Positions 8,375-16,023 of a stretch of DNA of 64,000 nt are shown piece after piece (the first letter of the stretch is position 1; each line of letters starts with the position of its first letter). Location: assembly GCA_964606895.1 (NCBI GenBank), contig CAZSHX010000015.1, forward strand, positions 5,718 to 69,717, given 5' to 3'. A program made the position numbers and the translations under genes. The notes below the pieces were generated by a model, which saw nothing but the letters and a program-made list of their open reading frames with translations, did no database searches and was not told the DNA's origin. This stretch comes from CAZSHX01 sp964606895. Its GTDB lineage: Bacteria > Bacteroidota > Ignavibacteria > Kapaibacteriales > UBA2268.

Positions 8375-8906
8375 AACGGTTTTTAACATAATAATTTCTT
8401 ATCATTCGTCTGTAACCCGCGAATTTGTTCCGATAGTAATCGTCGCTAACTAATTGCCTGATAACACCTAATGAAGTTGAAGCATGAATGAATTGTTCAT
8501 TTCCAACGTAAATTCCGACATGAGAAATATTCTTTTTGTTTCGGAAGAAAATTAAATCTCCGGGTTCTTTGTCCTTTTCTGAAATGTATAATCCCGAGTC
8601 AAACTGGTCTTGAGAAATACGTGGGATTTCTATTCCAACTGACTTGAAAACAGTTTGTACAAAACCCGAGCAATCAAAACAATCGGGTGTATCTCCGCCA
8701 TAGCAATATCGAGTACCAAGAAGACGTTCCGACTCGTCAAGAATCGAATTCTGCAAATCGGATAAATCTTCGGGACGTTCATATTTTTCTATATAGATTT
8801 TGGTTTTACCTCCTGCTTTTTCTTTTGTAGCAGTACGGCGGGATGACTGGCAGGATGCCAGTATTAAAGCCAAAATTGAAAATAATATGATGTATTGCTT
8901 ATTCAT
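8373..8906 (-). CDS. NlpC/P60-family lipoprotein peptidase
   Basis: 177 residues with a lipoprotein signal peptide ending in the lipobox LASC (Cys19). The NlpC/P60 domain has the catalytic Cys79 in DCFDCSGFVQ, His129 in NISHVGIYVG and a third polar position at His141 (FIHAS). These enzymes cleave gamma-D-Glu-diaminopimelate bonds in peptidoglycan stem peptides and act in the periplasm on the outer-membrane side. The fold is closest to Spr/YafL-type cell-wall hydrolases. It lies downstream of queA with a 58-base gap. Confidence 0.92.
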   Translation of the reverse strand: MNKQYIILFSILALILASCQSSRRTATKEKAGGKTKIYIEKYERPEDLSDLQNSILDESERLLGTRYCYGGDTPDCFDCSGFVQTVFKSVGIEIPRISQDQFDSGLYISEKDKEPGDLIFFRNKKNISHVGIYVGNEQFIHASTSLGVIRQLVSDDYYRNKFAGYRRMIRNYYVKNR

Positions 8907-8964
8907 TATCTATCGTTATTTGAAAACTACAAATTCAAAATAGCAAATTTTAAGCCAAAAGAAA

Positions 8965-10206
8965 TCACTTCATCAAAAAAGAAGAATCTCCATAACTTAA
9001 GAAACGATAATCATTTGTTAGGGCTTCCGAATATATTATTTTCCATAATTCTTTTCCGGTGAAAGCCGCTACAAGAAGTATCAATGTGCTTTTCGGCATG
9101 TGGAAGTTAGTAATCAACCCATTAATAGCTTTGAAATCATATCCGGGAACGATTAGAAGTTTTGTTCTGAAATTCAAATTTTCTATATTCTCAATTTTCA
9201 TCATTTCTGCCAATTTTTCAAAGGATTCGTTTGGTTTGGGAAGTTCAAATTCTGATGAAAGCAGATAAGGTTCCCATTGATTCAGAATATTATTATCTGC
9301 AATATTTTCCTGTCTCAGTACAAGTTTTGCACCTAACCAATAAAGTGTTTCAATCGTGCGGAGGCTTGTTGTACCGGTCGCAATTATCTTTCTTTTCTTT
9401 AGTAGTGCTTGGCAAATTGATTCGACAACCTTCAAAGAAATAAAAAATTGCTCCTCATGCATATCGTGCTCGGAAATATCTTCATTCTCAATTGGTTGAA
9501 AAGTTCCCGGACCTACATGGAGAGATACTTGAGCAATTTGAAAATTCTTTTTCCTGATTTCTTCAATTATATCATCCGTAAAGTGAAGCCCCGCTGTTGG
9601 TGCGGCAACTGAGCCGTCGAAACGTGCATAAACCGTTTGGTATCTTTCTTTGTCGGATTCTTCGGTATCTCGTTTTATATATGGTGGTAACGGCATTTTC
9701 CCGAATAAACTGATTATTTCAGCAAAACTTTTTTTATTATCCCATGAAAAAAGAACTTCTGCTTCATTTTCCCATCTTTTTAAAATTTTGGCTTTCAGTG
9801 CTATTCCAGTTCGGTCAGCATTAAGTTCCATTCCTTCCCGAACCCGCTTCCCACCGATTATGCACTTCCAAGTACATTCTGTTGATTGTGCGAGTACAAT
9901 CTGTGGGTCGGTTGAAGGAAGAAGAGGTTCAATCAAGAGAATTTCCACATTCCCGCCGGTCGGTTTTTGGAAATTAAGCCTTGCTGAAATCACTTTAGTA
10001 TCATTAAAAATCAGAAGTGAGTTTTTGGGTAATAATTCTGATATATGGCTGAAACTATGATGAGTAATACCATTTGCCAAAACATCGCAAAAAAGTAGTT
10101 TACTGTTATCTCTTTTTGCAAGTGGATAAAGTGCTATTCTATCTTTCGGAAGTTCATAAACGAATTCGCCAAGATTCACATTCGGAATATAATCCTTGAA
10201 TACCAT
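8965..10206 (-). CDS. queA: tRNA preQ1(34) S-adenosylmethionine ribosyltransferase-isomerase
   Basis: 413 residues. It shows QueA landmarks: YELPKDRIALYPLAKRDNSKLL near the start, LLIFNDTKVISARL, VAAPTAGLHFT, VSLHVGPGTFQP and TNFHMPKSTLILLVAAF. The enzyme makes epoxyqueuosine in tRNA from preQ1-modified tRNA and SAM. The protein is longer than the ~350-residue E. coli form, with an extra stretch before TNFHMP, as I recall for Bacteroidota homologues. Its ATG shares one base with the TAA of the upstream M16 peptidase gene (TAATG), so the two are translationally coupled. Confidence 0.95.
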   Translation of the reverse strand: MVFKDYIPNVNLGEFVYELPKDRIALYPLAKRDNSKLLFCDVLANGITHHSFSHISELLPKNSLLIFNDTKVISARLNFQKPTGGNVEILLIEPLLPSTDPQIVLAQSTECTWKCIIGGKRVREGMELNADRTGIALKAKILKRWENEAEVLFSWDNKKSFAEIISLFGKMPLPPYIKRDTEESDKERYQTVYARFDGSVAAPTAGLHFTDDIIEEIRKKNFQIAQVSLHVGPGTFQPIENEDISEHDMHEEQFFISLKVVESICQALLKKRKIIATGTTSLRTIETLYWLGAKLVLRQENIADNNILNQWEPYLLSSEFELPKPNESFEKLAEMMKIENIENLNFRTKLLIVPGYDFKAINGLITNFHMPKSTLILLVAAFTGKELWKIIYSEALTNDYRFLSYGDSSFLMK

Positions 10207-11507
10207 TATTTTTTTTCTTTTTTATTTGACTTTTTTTCTGACTTAATTACATCTATCCTAATCATTTCGTCCAATCGGATAAATTCGTTCGAAAAAGAAT
10301 ATAAATCCTGAAGTGTCAAATTCCTGTATTTATCCAAAGTTTGATAAATTCTTTCGGGATTATTCCAGAATAAAATTTGTTCACCGAGAATATCTGTAAT
10401 ATTACTTAAATACTGAAATTCATTTGCAATCTGGGTCGTTATCTGATTAATAGTTTTCTCAAAGTCATCTGTGTTTATCTTTTTATTGGAAATTTCCAGA
10501 ATTTCCTTTTCAAGTTCTGAAGAAAGCATGTCGCATGATATGCTCTCATCTGCTCCAAAAGCATAAAATATGATTAATGAAGACTCTTCTCTTTTGTCAA
10601 CAAAAGCCCCAACCTGAGAAGCCATTTTTTTATCGTAAACGAGAGAATGATATAGTCTTGAACTTCTTCCGTTTCCGGCAACATTCGCAATAATATCCCC
10701 GGCAAGTACCTCATTATTTTTAAAACCCGGGCAGTGAAAAGCAAGGAAAACTGCGTTCAGAGGGACATTGTCGTTTAGGCTCTCAAATTGACCTTTCCTC
10801 AAAAAGCTCTTTTTGAATTCGATTGTCTGCCGTTTTTTTCTGAATGTCGGTATATCACCAAAATACTTTTCAACGAGACTGATTGCATAATCATGTTCAA
10901 CATCACCAGCAATTACAAGACAAGCATTATCCGGTTGGTAGAACATTTCGAAAAAATGCTGTAAGTCATCAAGGGTAAATTTTTTAATGTCTTTCTTTTT
11001 ACCAAGTATTTCCCATGAATAAGAAAAATGACGGTTATACGCCGTCTCTGCCAATGCACCTCTCCATTTACCGTAAGGTTGGTCTTCAACGGTTTGGTGA
11101 AGCTCTTCGATAACTACCTTTTTCTGAGTATCAAGCGATTCCTGATGAACGCTGAAATTTGCCATTCTGTCCGATTCCAGCCAAAGAGCAAGCTCAAGCT
11201 GAGGGGAAGGCAGAGTCATTGTGTATGAAGTCAGGTCATAGTTAGTATAGGCATTATTTATGCCTCCGGCAAGCGAACAAAGACGGTCGAATTCGCCTTT
11301 AGGAACATTTTTTGAACCTTCGAACATCAAATGTTCAAAAAAATGAGCAAGTCCTGTTTTCCCGGGAACTTCATCCTTGGAACCAACTTTATATGCAAGA
11401 TTAATCGAAATCAAGGGTGCTTTTGTATTTGAGACAACACAAACCTGCAATCCATTTTTCAATTTATGATATTTTAAAGGATAATTTTTTATGAAATTTT
11501 TATTCAT
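10206..11507 (-). CDS. M16-family zinc metallopeptidase (processing-peptidase-like)
   Basis: 433 residues from ATG 11507. It has the inverted zinc motif HFFEH (His55, Glu58, His59) in GLAHFFEHLMFEGSKN and a downstream EELHQTVEDQPYGK segment that supplies the third ligand. A second inactive M16 half follows. This is the usual single-chain half-pitrilysin size, like mitochondrial processing peptidase beta. A TTG at 11534 would extend it by nine unconserved residues and is not preferred. The substrate is unknown. Confidence 0.93.
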   Translation of the reverse strand: MNKNFIKNYPLKYHKLKNGLQVCVVSNTKAPLISINLAYKVGSKDEVPGKTGLAHFFEHLMFEGSKNVPKGEFDRLCSLAGGINNAYTNYDLTSYTMTLPSPQLELALWLESDRMANFSVHQESLDTQKKVVIEELHQTVEDQPYGKWRGALAETAYNRHFSYSWEILGKKKDIKKFTLDDLQHFFEMFYQPDNACLVIAGDVEHDYAISLVEKYFGDIPTFRKKRQTIEFKKSFLRKGQFESLNDNVPLNAVFLAFHCPGFKNNEVLAGDIIANVAGNGRSSRLYHSLVYDKKMASQVGAFVDKREESSLIIFYAFGADESISCDMLSSELEKEILEISNKKINTDDFEKTINQITTQIANEFQYLSNITDILGEQILFWNNPERIYQTLDKYRNLTLQDLYSFSNEFIRLDEMIRIDVIKSEKKSNKKEKK

Positions 11508-11702
11508 TTTTAAAAAAGTTTTCAGTAAATGCAAAATTCTTCAATGTCAAATTAGAAAAAACATTTCATTGAAACAAGATTTCAGAAGAACTTATAAAAA
11601 ACAATTTCAGAAATATCAAATATTTACGTATATTGCAATCTTTTTAATTTTGAAAATTTAAGGATTTTAAAATATAAACTCAATTTTAACTCGGAGATTT
11701 TA

Positions 11703-13835
11703 ATGAACGTTTATGAAACAAAAAATATCAGGAACATCGCTTTCCTTGGTCATGCCGGAACCGGCAAAACTACTCTTGCTGAGGATATGCTTTTAGACAC
11801 CGGTGCAATTAACCGCCGTGGTACTATCGAAGAGCATAACACTCAATCAGATTATAATGAAATCGAACAGGAACGCGGCTGTTCCCTTCTGTCAACTCCA
11901 CTCTTTACTGAATGGAATAATACCAAAATTAATATTCTGGACACCCCGGGATACGATGATTACATCGGAGAGCTGATTGCGGCAACTGCTGTTGTTGAAA
12001 CAGGAGTTATTGTTCTCAATGCTCAGAACGGAGTTGAAGTCGGTGCAGAAAATGCATGGTACTATTGCGAACAAAATAATGTCCCTGCGATTTTTGTCAT
12101 TAATAAAGTTGATGTTGATCAGGCAAAAATTGATGATGCCGTCCAGCAGGCTAAAGAATATTTCAACAGAAAAGTTACAGTTGCTCAGTATCCGCTTCAC
12201 ACCGGTGCAACTTTCAATTCAATCATTGATATTATTACTATGTCAATGCACGAATATCCGGCAGGCGGAGGAAAATCTGTTTCAAAACCGATTCCCGATT
12301 CTGAAATGGCAAAAGCCGAAGCTCTCCGTAATGAATTGATCGAATCAATTGCCGAAACTGATGAAGAACTGATGAACAAGTACTTTGAAAATGGTGTACT
12401 TGACGATGCTGATTTTAGATCAGGAATGAAAAAAGCTATTGCCGAACGCCAGATTTTCCCTCTTTTTGTTGCTTCGTCAAAATTGAACTATGGAACTGAC
12501 TTACTTGTTGATTTCATCGTTGACTATTGCCCAAGTCCCGCTGACGTTCAGGGAAAATTAAATATTGAAGGCGGTTATGTTAAGTTCGATGCCGCTTCCC
12601 AGACTTCTATCTTTATTTATAAGCTTTCTTCTGAGGCTCATCTTGGTGACATGACATTTTTCAAAGTCATTTCCGGTAAAGTTAGTGCCGGTACAGATTT
12701 AATCAACGAACAAAAATCGGCATCTGAAAGATTCAACCAAGTTTTTCTTATGAACGGCAAAAAAAGAGTTGAAGTTCCTACTATCGTCGCAGGCGATTTG
12801 GGAGCTACCGTTAAACTCAAATCAACTCATGTTAATCACACTTTGCATGACAAAGGCTTTAACGTAGAATTTGAAAAAATTACATACCCAAATCCTCGTA
12901 TCAGAACTGCCGTTGTTCCAAAAACAAAAGGCGAAGAAGAAAAAGTCGGTATCGGACTTCACAGTTTGCATCAGGAAGACCCGACTCTAATCGTCGAGCA
13001 TTCACAGGAACTACGTCAGATTATTCTTCATGCTCAGGGTGAACTTCACCTTTCAGCCGCCAAATGGAGACTTGAAAAGAGATATAAAGTAGAAACTGAA
13101 TTTGTCGAACCACGCGTTCCTTATCGCGAAACAATTCAAAAACAGGTTCGCGGAAGTTATCGCCACAAAAAACAAACAGGCGGTGCCGGACAATTTGCCG
13201 AAGTTCACATGCTAATTGAGCCTTGGTTCGAAGACGCTCCATATCCTCCGGATTTGACAGTTCGCGGAAAAGACCTTCAAAAACTTGAATGGGGAGGAAA
13301 TCTTGAATTTGTCAACTGCATCGTCGGCGGTGTTATTGACCAGAGATTTTTACCTGCAATCATGAAGGGTGTTATGGACAAAATGACTTTCGGTCCTCTA
13401 ACCGGTTGCTACGTACGCGATATCCGCATTGCTGTTTACGACGGCAAAATGCACCCTGTTGACTCAAACGAAGCCGCCTTTAAGACTGCCGGTATGATGG
13501 TTTTCAAAGAGAACTTCGTTAAAGCAGACCCGAAAGTACTCGAACCGATTTTCAATGTTGAAATCAAAGTTCCCGATGAATTCGTCGGTGACATCATGAG
13601 TGATTTGCCAACTCGCCGCGGTGTGATTCTCGGTATTGAATCAATTGGAAGATACCAGATTATCAAGGCACGTATGCCTTTGCTGGAGCTTGATAAATAT
13701 TCGACTGCTCTTCGTTCAATGACTCAGGCGAGAGCCACACACACACAGGAATTCGCTGAATATCAGATAGTTCCTGCAATGGTTCAGCAAAAACTTATTG
13801 ATGAATACAAGAAACGTCACGAAGACGGTGAATAA
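11703..13835 (+). CDS. Divergent EF-G-like translational GTPase (FusA2/EF-G-like branch)
   Basis: 710 residues, with the full five-domain EF-G layout. G1 is GHAGTGKTT (16-24), G3 is DTPGY (80-84) and G4 is NKVD (134-137). The RGITI of switch I is replaced by RGCSL (58-62). The catalytic His of canonical DTPGH is Tyr84. Domain IV and V landmarks are present (YRETIQK, GGAGQFAEVHM, GVILGIESIG). As I recall, DTPGY is typical of EF-G-like paralogues, and one Bacteroides EF-G2 is reported to work without GTP hydrolysis. GGAG at 11693-11696 is the ribosome binding site. The gene stands alone with its own terminator. Confidence 0.92.
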   Translation: MNVYETKNIRNIAFLGHAGTGKTTLAEDMLLDTGAINRRGTIEEHNTQSDYNEIEQERGCSLLSTPLFTEWNNTKINILDTPGYDDYIGELIAATAVVETGVIVLNAQNGVEVGAENAWYYCEQNNVPAIFVINKVDVDQAKIDDAVQQAKEYFNRKVTVAQYPLHTGATFNSIIDIITMSMHEYPAGGGKSVSKPIPDSEMAKAEALRNELIESIAETDEELMNKYFENGVLDDADFRSGMKKAIAERQIFPLFVASSKLNYGTDLLVDFIVDYCPSPADVQGKLNIEGGYVKFDAASQTSIFIYKLSSEAHLGDMTFFKVISGKVSAGTDLINEQKSASERFNQVFLMNGKKRVEVPTIVAGDLGATVKLKSTHVNHTLHDKGFNVEFEKITYPNPRIRTAVVPKTKGEEEKVGIGLHSLHQEDPTLIVEHSQELRQIILHAQGELHLSAAKWRLEKRYKVETEFVEPRVPYRETIQKQVRGSYRHKKQTGGAGQFAEVHMLIEPWFEDAPYPPDLTVRGKDLQKLEWGGNLEFVNCIVGGVIDQRFLPAIMKGVMDKMTFGPLTGCYVRDIRIAVYDGKMHPVDSNEAAFKTAGMMVFKENFVKADPKVLEPIFNVEIKVPDEFVGDIMSDLPTRRGVILGIESIGRYQIIKARMPLLELDKYSTALRSMTQARATHTQEFAEYQIVPAMVQQKLIDEYKKRHEDGE

Positions 13836-13861
13836 AAACATTCAATAAATGATTTTATCTC

Positions 13862-13891
13862 AAGGCGAATTTTCGGATTCGCCTTTTTTTT
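13862..13891 (+). terminator. Rho-independent terminator of the EF-G-like gene
   Basis: A 9-bp stem AAGGCGAAT / ATTCGCCTT with a short loop, followed by eight T residues, 26 bases after the stop codon. Confidence 0.92.
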
Positions 13892-13910
13892 AATTCTATT
13901 TCTGAGAACA

Positions 13911-13950
13911 TTTCATCCTTCCTAAATTGCATCTTTCTACTTATTTTGTG
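13911..13950 (+). repeat. Truncated MITE left-end fragment
   Basis: CTAAATTGCATCTTT at 13922-13936 matches the 15-bp terminal repeat of copies B and C with one mismatch. The flanking bases on both sides resemble those at the left end of copy C (14887-14925). It overlaps the last codons of the nucleotidyltransferase gene, so the element end appears to supply the gene's 3' terminus. Confidence 0.6.
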
Positions 13951-14461
13951 CAAGAACAAATTGTTTAAATGCCTGAAATTTGGTAATGGAATTTTCAACC
14001 TTTGACCATCTTTCAACTTCATTTAAATCAACAATATTTTGCATAGCGACTAACTTAGCCTGCTCAAGTGATTGTAAATCATCCCAGAAATAATAAGCTG
14101 ACAATCTGTCCTTAACACAATCAGTTGGAGAAATTATCCTAAGATTACCGGTAGAAAATTCTATTTCAATTATATCCGTTATTGGTTCGGAACCAACTGC
14201 CAATGGTCCTGTTGGAAATTCTATGAACCAGTTTGTTTCAGGATTTATGAAATATCTGTTTTTTTCTGTAAATCCAATTTCATTCATAATTTCAATAATT
14301 TTTCTGCGTGGATATGAAGTGTGTTCGATGAAATCCAAATCCTTTGATTGATATTTATTATCCGAGTAAATAGTGACACAGGCTCCTCCGGAAAGAGTGC
14401 AAAGAATCCCATTTGCCTTTAGATTATCACAAATAAATGCGGCAAGCTCACCAATATTCAT
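13937..14461 (-). CDS. Nucleotidyltransferase-fold protein (AbiEii/DUF6036-like toxin candidate)
   Basis: 174 residues. It starts GELAAFICDNLKANGI, then has the nucleotidyltransferase core LSGGACVTIYSDN followed by SKDLDF, where Asp41 and Asp43 would be the metal-binding pair. A later SPTDCVKDRLSAYYFW matches the conserved helical segment of AbiEii-like proteins. Such proteins serve as toxins of type IV-like or nucleotidylating toxin-antitoxin systems. The partner is the wHTH gene 14 bases upstream. The stop codon lies next to a MITE terminal-repeat fragment. The family call is by motif only. Confidence 0.7.
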   Translation of the reverse strand: MNIGELAAFICDNLKANGILCTLSGGACVTIYSDNKYQSKDLDFIEHTSYPRRKIIEIMNEIGFTEKNRYFINPETNWFIEFPTGPLAVGSEPITDIIEIEFSTGNLRIISPTDCVKDRLSAYYFWDDLQSLEQAKLVAMQNIVDLNEVERWSKVENSITKFQAFKQFVLAQNK

Positions 14462-14475
14462 TTCTTTTAATGTTT

Positions 14476-14805
14476 TCAGAATGGTTTTCCGCTTCTTCTT
14501 GGCCTTTTTCTAACGATAGTCATCGCGTCTCTTTCTTCCAAGGGAAGAAATCCAAATGCTTTCTCAAGCAATGACATTAATTCCTTCAAAAATGGATATC
14601 TTTCATTAAAAGAGAAAACTTTTACTTTGCCTAAAGTTCTGCTAATCAGGATATTTCCAATTTCCATTTTATTCAACTGATTTTGGATAGGCGTTAAGTC
14701 AGTATCGTAGAACTTTGCAATTTCTCTTGCATAGCCATCCCCCCTGATGTATAAAAAGAACAATACTTTTTCTTTGTTTTTAGACCCAAATAGATATTCG
14801 AGCAT
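14476..14805 (-). CDS. Winged-helix DNA-binding protein, probable antitoxin/repressor
   Basis: 109 residues. The N-terminal FGSKNKEKVLFFLYIRGDGYAREIAKFYDTDLTPIQNQLNKME is a winged helix-turn-helix; the wing is ILISRTLGKVKVFSFN. This wHTH type is often found beside or fused to small nucleotidyltransferases. It precedes the nucleotidyltransferase-like gene by 14 bases, as expected for an antitoxin that represses its own operon. Two GACCTAT repeats 21 bases apart, just upstream of its start, are candidate operators. A basic tail (RKRPRRSGK) may aid DNA binding. Confidence 0.7.
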   Translation of the reverse strand: MLEYLFGSKNKEKVLFFLYIRGDGYAREIAKFYDTDLTPIQNQLNKMEIGNILISRTLGKVKVFSFNERYPFLKELMSLLEKAFGFLPLEERDAMTIVRKRPRRSGKPF

Positions 14806-14840
14806 AAACGACCTATATGTTAGTTTATATGACCTATTTT
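14804..14840 (-). promoter_or_regulatory. Candidate operator of the wHTH/nucleotidyltransferase operon
   Basis: GACCTAT occurs at 14810-14816 and again at 14831-14837. The 21-base spacing is about two helical turns. An overlapping ATAAAC/GTTTAT inverted pair lies in the same span. The site abuts the start codon at 14805, which fits autorepression. It is inferred from sequence only. Confidence 0.4.
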
Positions 14841-14897
14841 ATAGTTCATTTGACGATAGATATTTAAATATATTTTTCATCATTGATTTTCATCTTT

Positions 14898-15031
14898 CCA
14901 AATTGCATCTTTTTATTTTTTTATGTAAAAGATGTAATGCCATTTCCTCATAACCTATTGATATTATTTCAAATAACGAATTTTGAGCCGTTGCATCTTT
15001 GGATGCAAAAAGATGCAAAGATGCAAATTGG
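14898..15031 (-). mobile_element. MITE-like element, copy C
   Basis: 134 bp, almost the reverse complement of copy B. It begins CCAAATTGCATCTTT (14898-14912) and ends with the complementary repeat with one extra A (15017-15031). The conserved core and the GATGCAA hairpin are intact. Together with 15032-15521 (copy D, an 11-12 bp inverted repeat, a palindrome) it accounts for the gene-free gap 14806-15521. Confidence 0.85.
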
Positions 15032-15112
15032 GTAAGATGTCTGAACTGGGATTTCGGGGATTTTAGGGATTAAGAGGATTATGATTTGTAAAACCTTATT
15101 TTCCCAATTCTT

Positions 15113-15220
15113 GACCTTAGTAGCCTGAGAGTACTCACGGCCCCCATCTTACCTTCTTAAAACCCGCCAAATAATGTAATAATGTTTGGTTCTACGGGTC
15201 TACTGCGAGCTACTAAGGTC
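15113..15220. repeat. 108-bp segment bounded by 12-bp perfect inverted repeats
   Basis: GACCTTAGTAGC at 15113-15124 is exactly complementary to GCTACTAAGGTC at 15209-15220. The interior is richer in G and C than its surroundings and holds a small GAGTACTC palindrome. No reading frame fits. It could be a second small non-autonomous element or a structured RNA. Confidence 0.5.
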
Positions 15221-15256
15221 TGCTCTCCAAATCTAACATCATTTCAATTTGTTTTC

Positions 15257-15393
15257 CCAATTTGCATTGCATCCTCAAAAAATATAATGTAAAAGATGCA
15301 TTGCAATTATGGCATAACCTATTGATATTATTTCAAATAGCGATTCTTTTACCATTGCATCTTTGGATGCAAAAAGATGCAAAGATGCAAATT
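15257..15393 (-). mobile_element. MITE-like element, copy D
   Basis: ~137 bp in the same orientation as copy C and 225 bases away from it. It carries the core TGATATTATTTCAAATA and the TTTGGATGCAAAAAGATGC hairpin region, but its ends have decayed (CCCAATTTGCATTGC; AAAGATGCAAATTCT). The flank 15394-15482 resembles the upstream flank of copy A in opposite orientation. Confidence 0.75.
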
Positions 15394-15400
15394 CTTACAG

Positions 15401-15482
15401 CCCTCTCCAAGAATGGAGAGGGTCGGGATGAGGTTGACTCAATATCATTTCAAGTCACGATATCACAATTAATAAACGAAAA
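15401..15482. repeat. Palindrome plus flank shared with MITE copy A
   Basis: 15401-15422 is CCCTCTCC-aagaat-GGAGAGGG. It is followed by GTCGGGATGAGGTTGACT, whose complement occurs with changes at 4521-4541 beside copy A. The match continues weakly to about 15482 / 4486, so the unit duplicated between the two sites is larger than the MITE itself. Confidence 0.55.
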
Positions 15483-15521
15483 TAGAGGTTATTTATTGCT
15501 ATGAAAAAGAAGTAAATATTT

Positions 15522-15932
15522 TTATGGTAATTTTTCTCCGGGTCCGGTAACTGTGATTGTTGAACTGTCCCCAATTGATTTGTAAGTCCAGATTACTGTA
15601 TGATTCGTTTTTTTGTCAGTCCAATTCCCATTTAAATTTCCCAGTTGAATCTGTTTGTTTGCATGGTCAACACAAATTTGTTCGGATTTGGTTTTATAAG
15701 TTTCATTTCTACCTGAACCTGCTACAGACAATGGAGCAAGCTCACCACCCGGATTTTTGCAATATATCGTTGTGCCTTGAATATCCCGCCAAAGGTAAGT
15801 TTCATTATACGTTTTTGGCTTTCCGGGATTCACTCTTCCGTTAACTGTTGTCCGTTTATAAAAAGCAGATAAATCACCGATGACTAAAAAAGTCATCAAT
15901 ATAAACATTGCAAAATTCAATAAAATCTTCAT
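15522..15932 (-). CDS. Small secreted protein of unknown function
   Basis: 136 residues with a clear signal peptide (MKILLNFAMFILMTFLVIGDLSA). The mature part is polar with two Cys, GTTIYCKNPGG and SEQICVDHANKQ, which could form a disulfide. It ends in an IWTYKSIGDSSTITVTG strand-rich stretch. No family is recognised. It lies at the edge of the repeat-rich region, and the neighbouring EcsC-like gene gives no functional clue. Confidence 0.6.
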   Translation of the reverse strand: MKILLNFAMFILMTFLVIGDLSAFYKRTTVNGRVNPGKPKTYNETYLWRDIQGTTIYCKNPGGELAPLSVAGSGRNETYKTKSEQICVDHANKQIQLGNLNGNWTDKKTNHTVIWTYKSIGDSSTITVTGPGEKLP

Positions 15933-16023
15933 TTCACTTCTCCCAATATTAAACTAAAAATATCCCAATCAGTAAAAGCAGTGAGCTTTCATTTTAAAGT
16001 AATCACAAATAAGAAAATCCTTT

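Noticed and set aside
11508..11702. Promoter pair in the divergent gap between the M16 peptidase and EF-G-like genes
   Set aside because: Promoters must be present, but no -33/-7 or -35/-10 motif stands out above the AT-rich background.
13937..14805. Fused or frameshifted single nucleotidyltransferase-HTH gene
   Set aside because: Both frames have proper starts and stops and a 14-base gap, so two separate genes are more likely.
14747..14953. 68-codon + strand ORF
   Set aside because: It spans the wHTH start, its operator and copy C on the opposite strand; low-complexity and no homologue recognised.
15262..15504. 80-codon + strand ORF
   Set aside because: It is a translation of MITE copy D and the adjacent palindrome, with no ribosome binding site.
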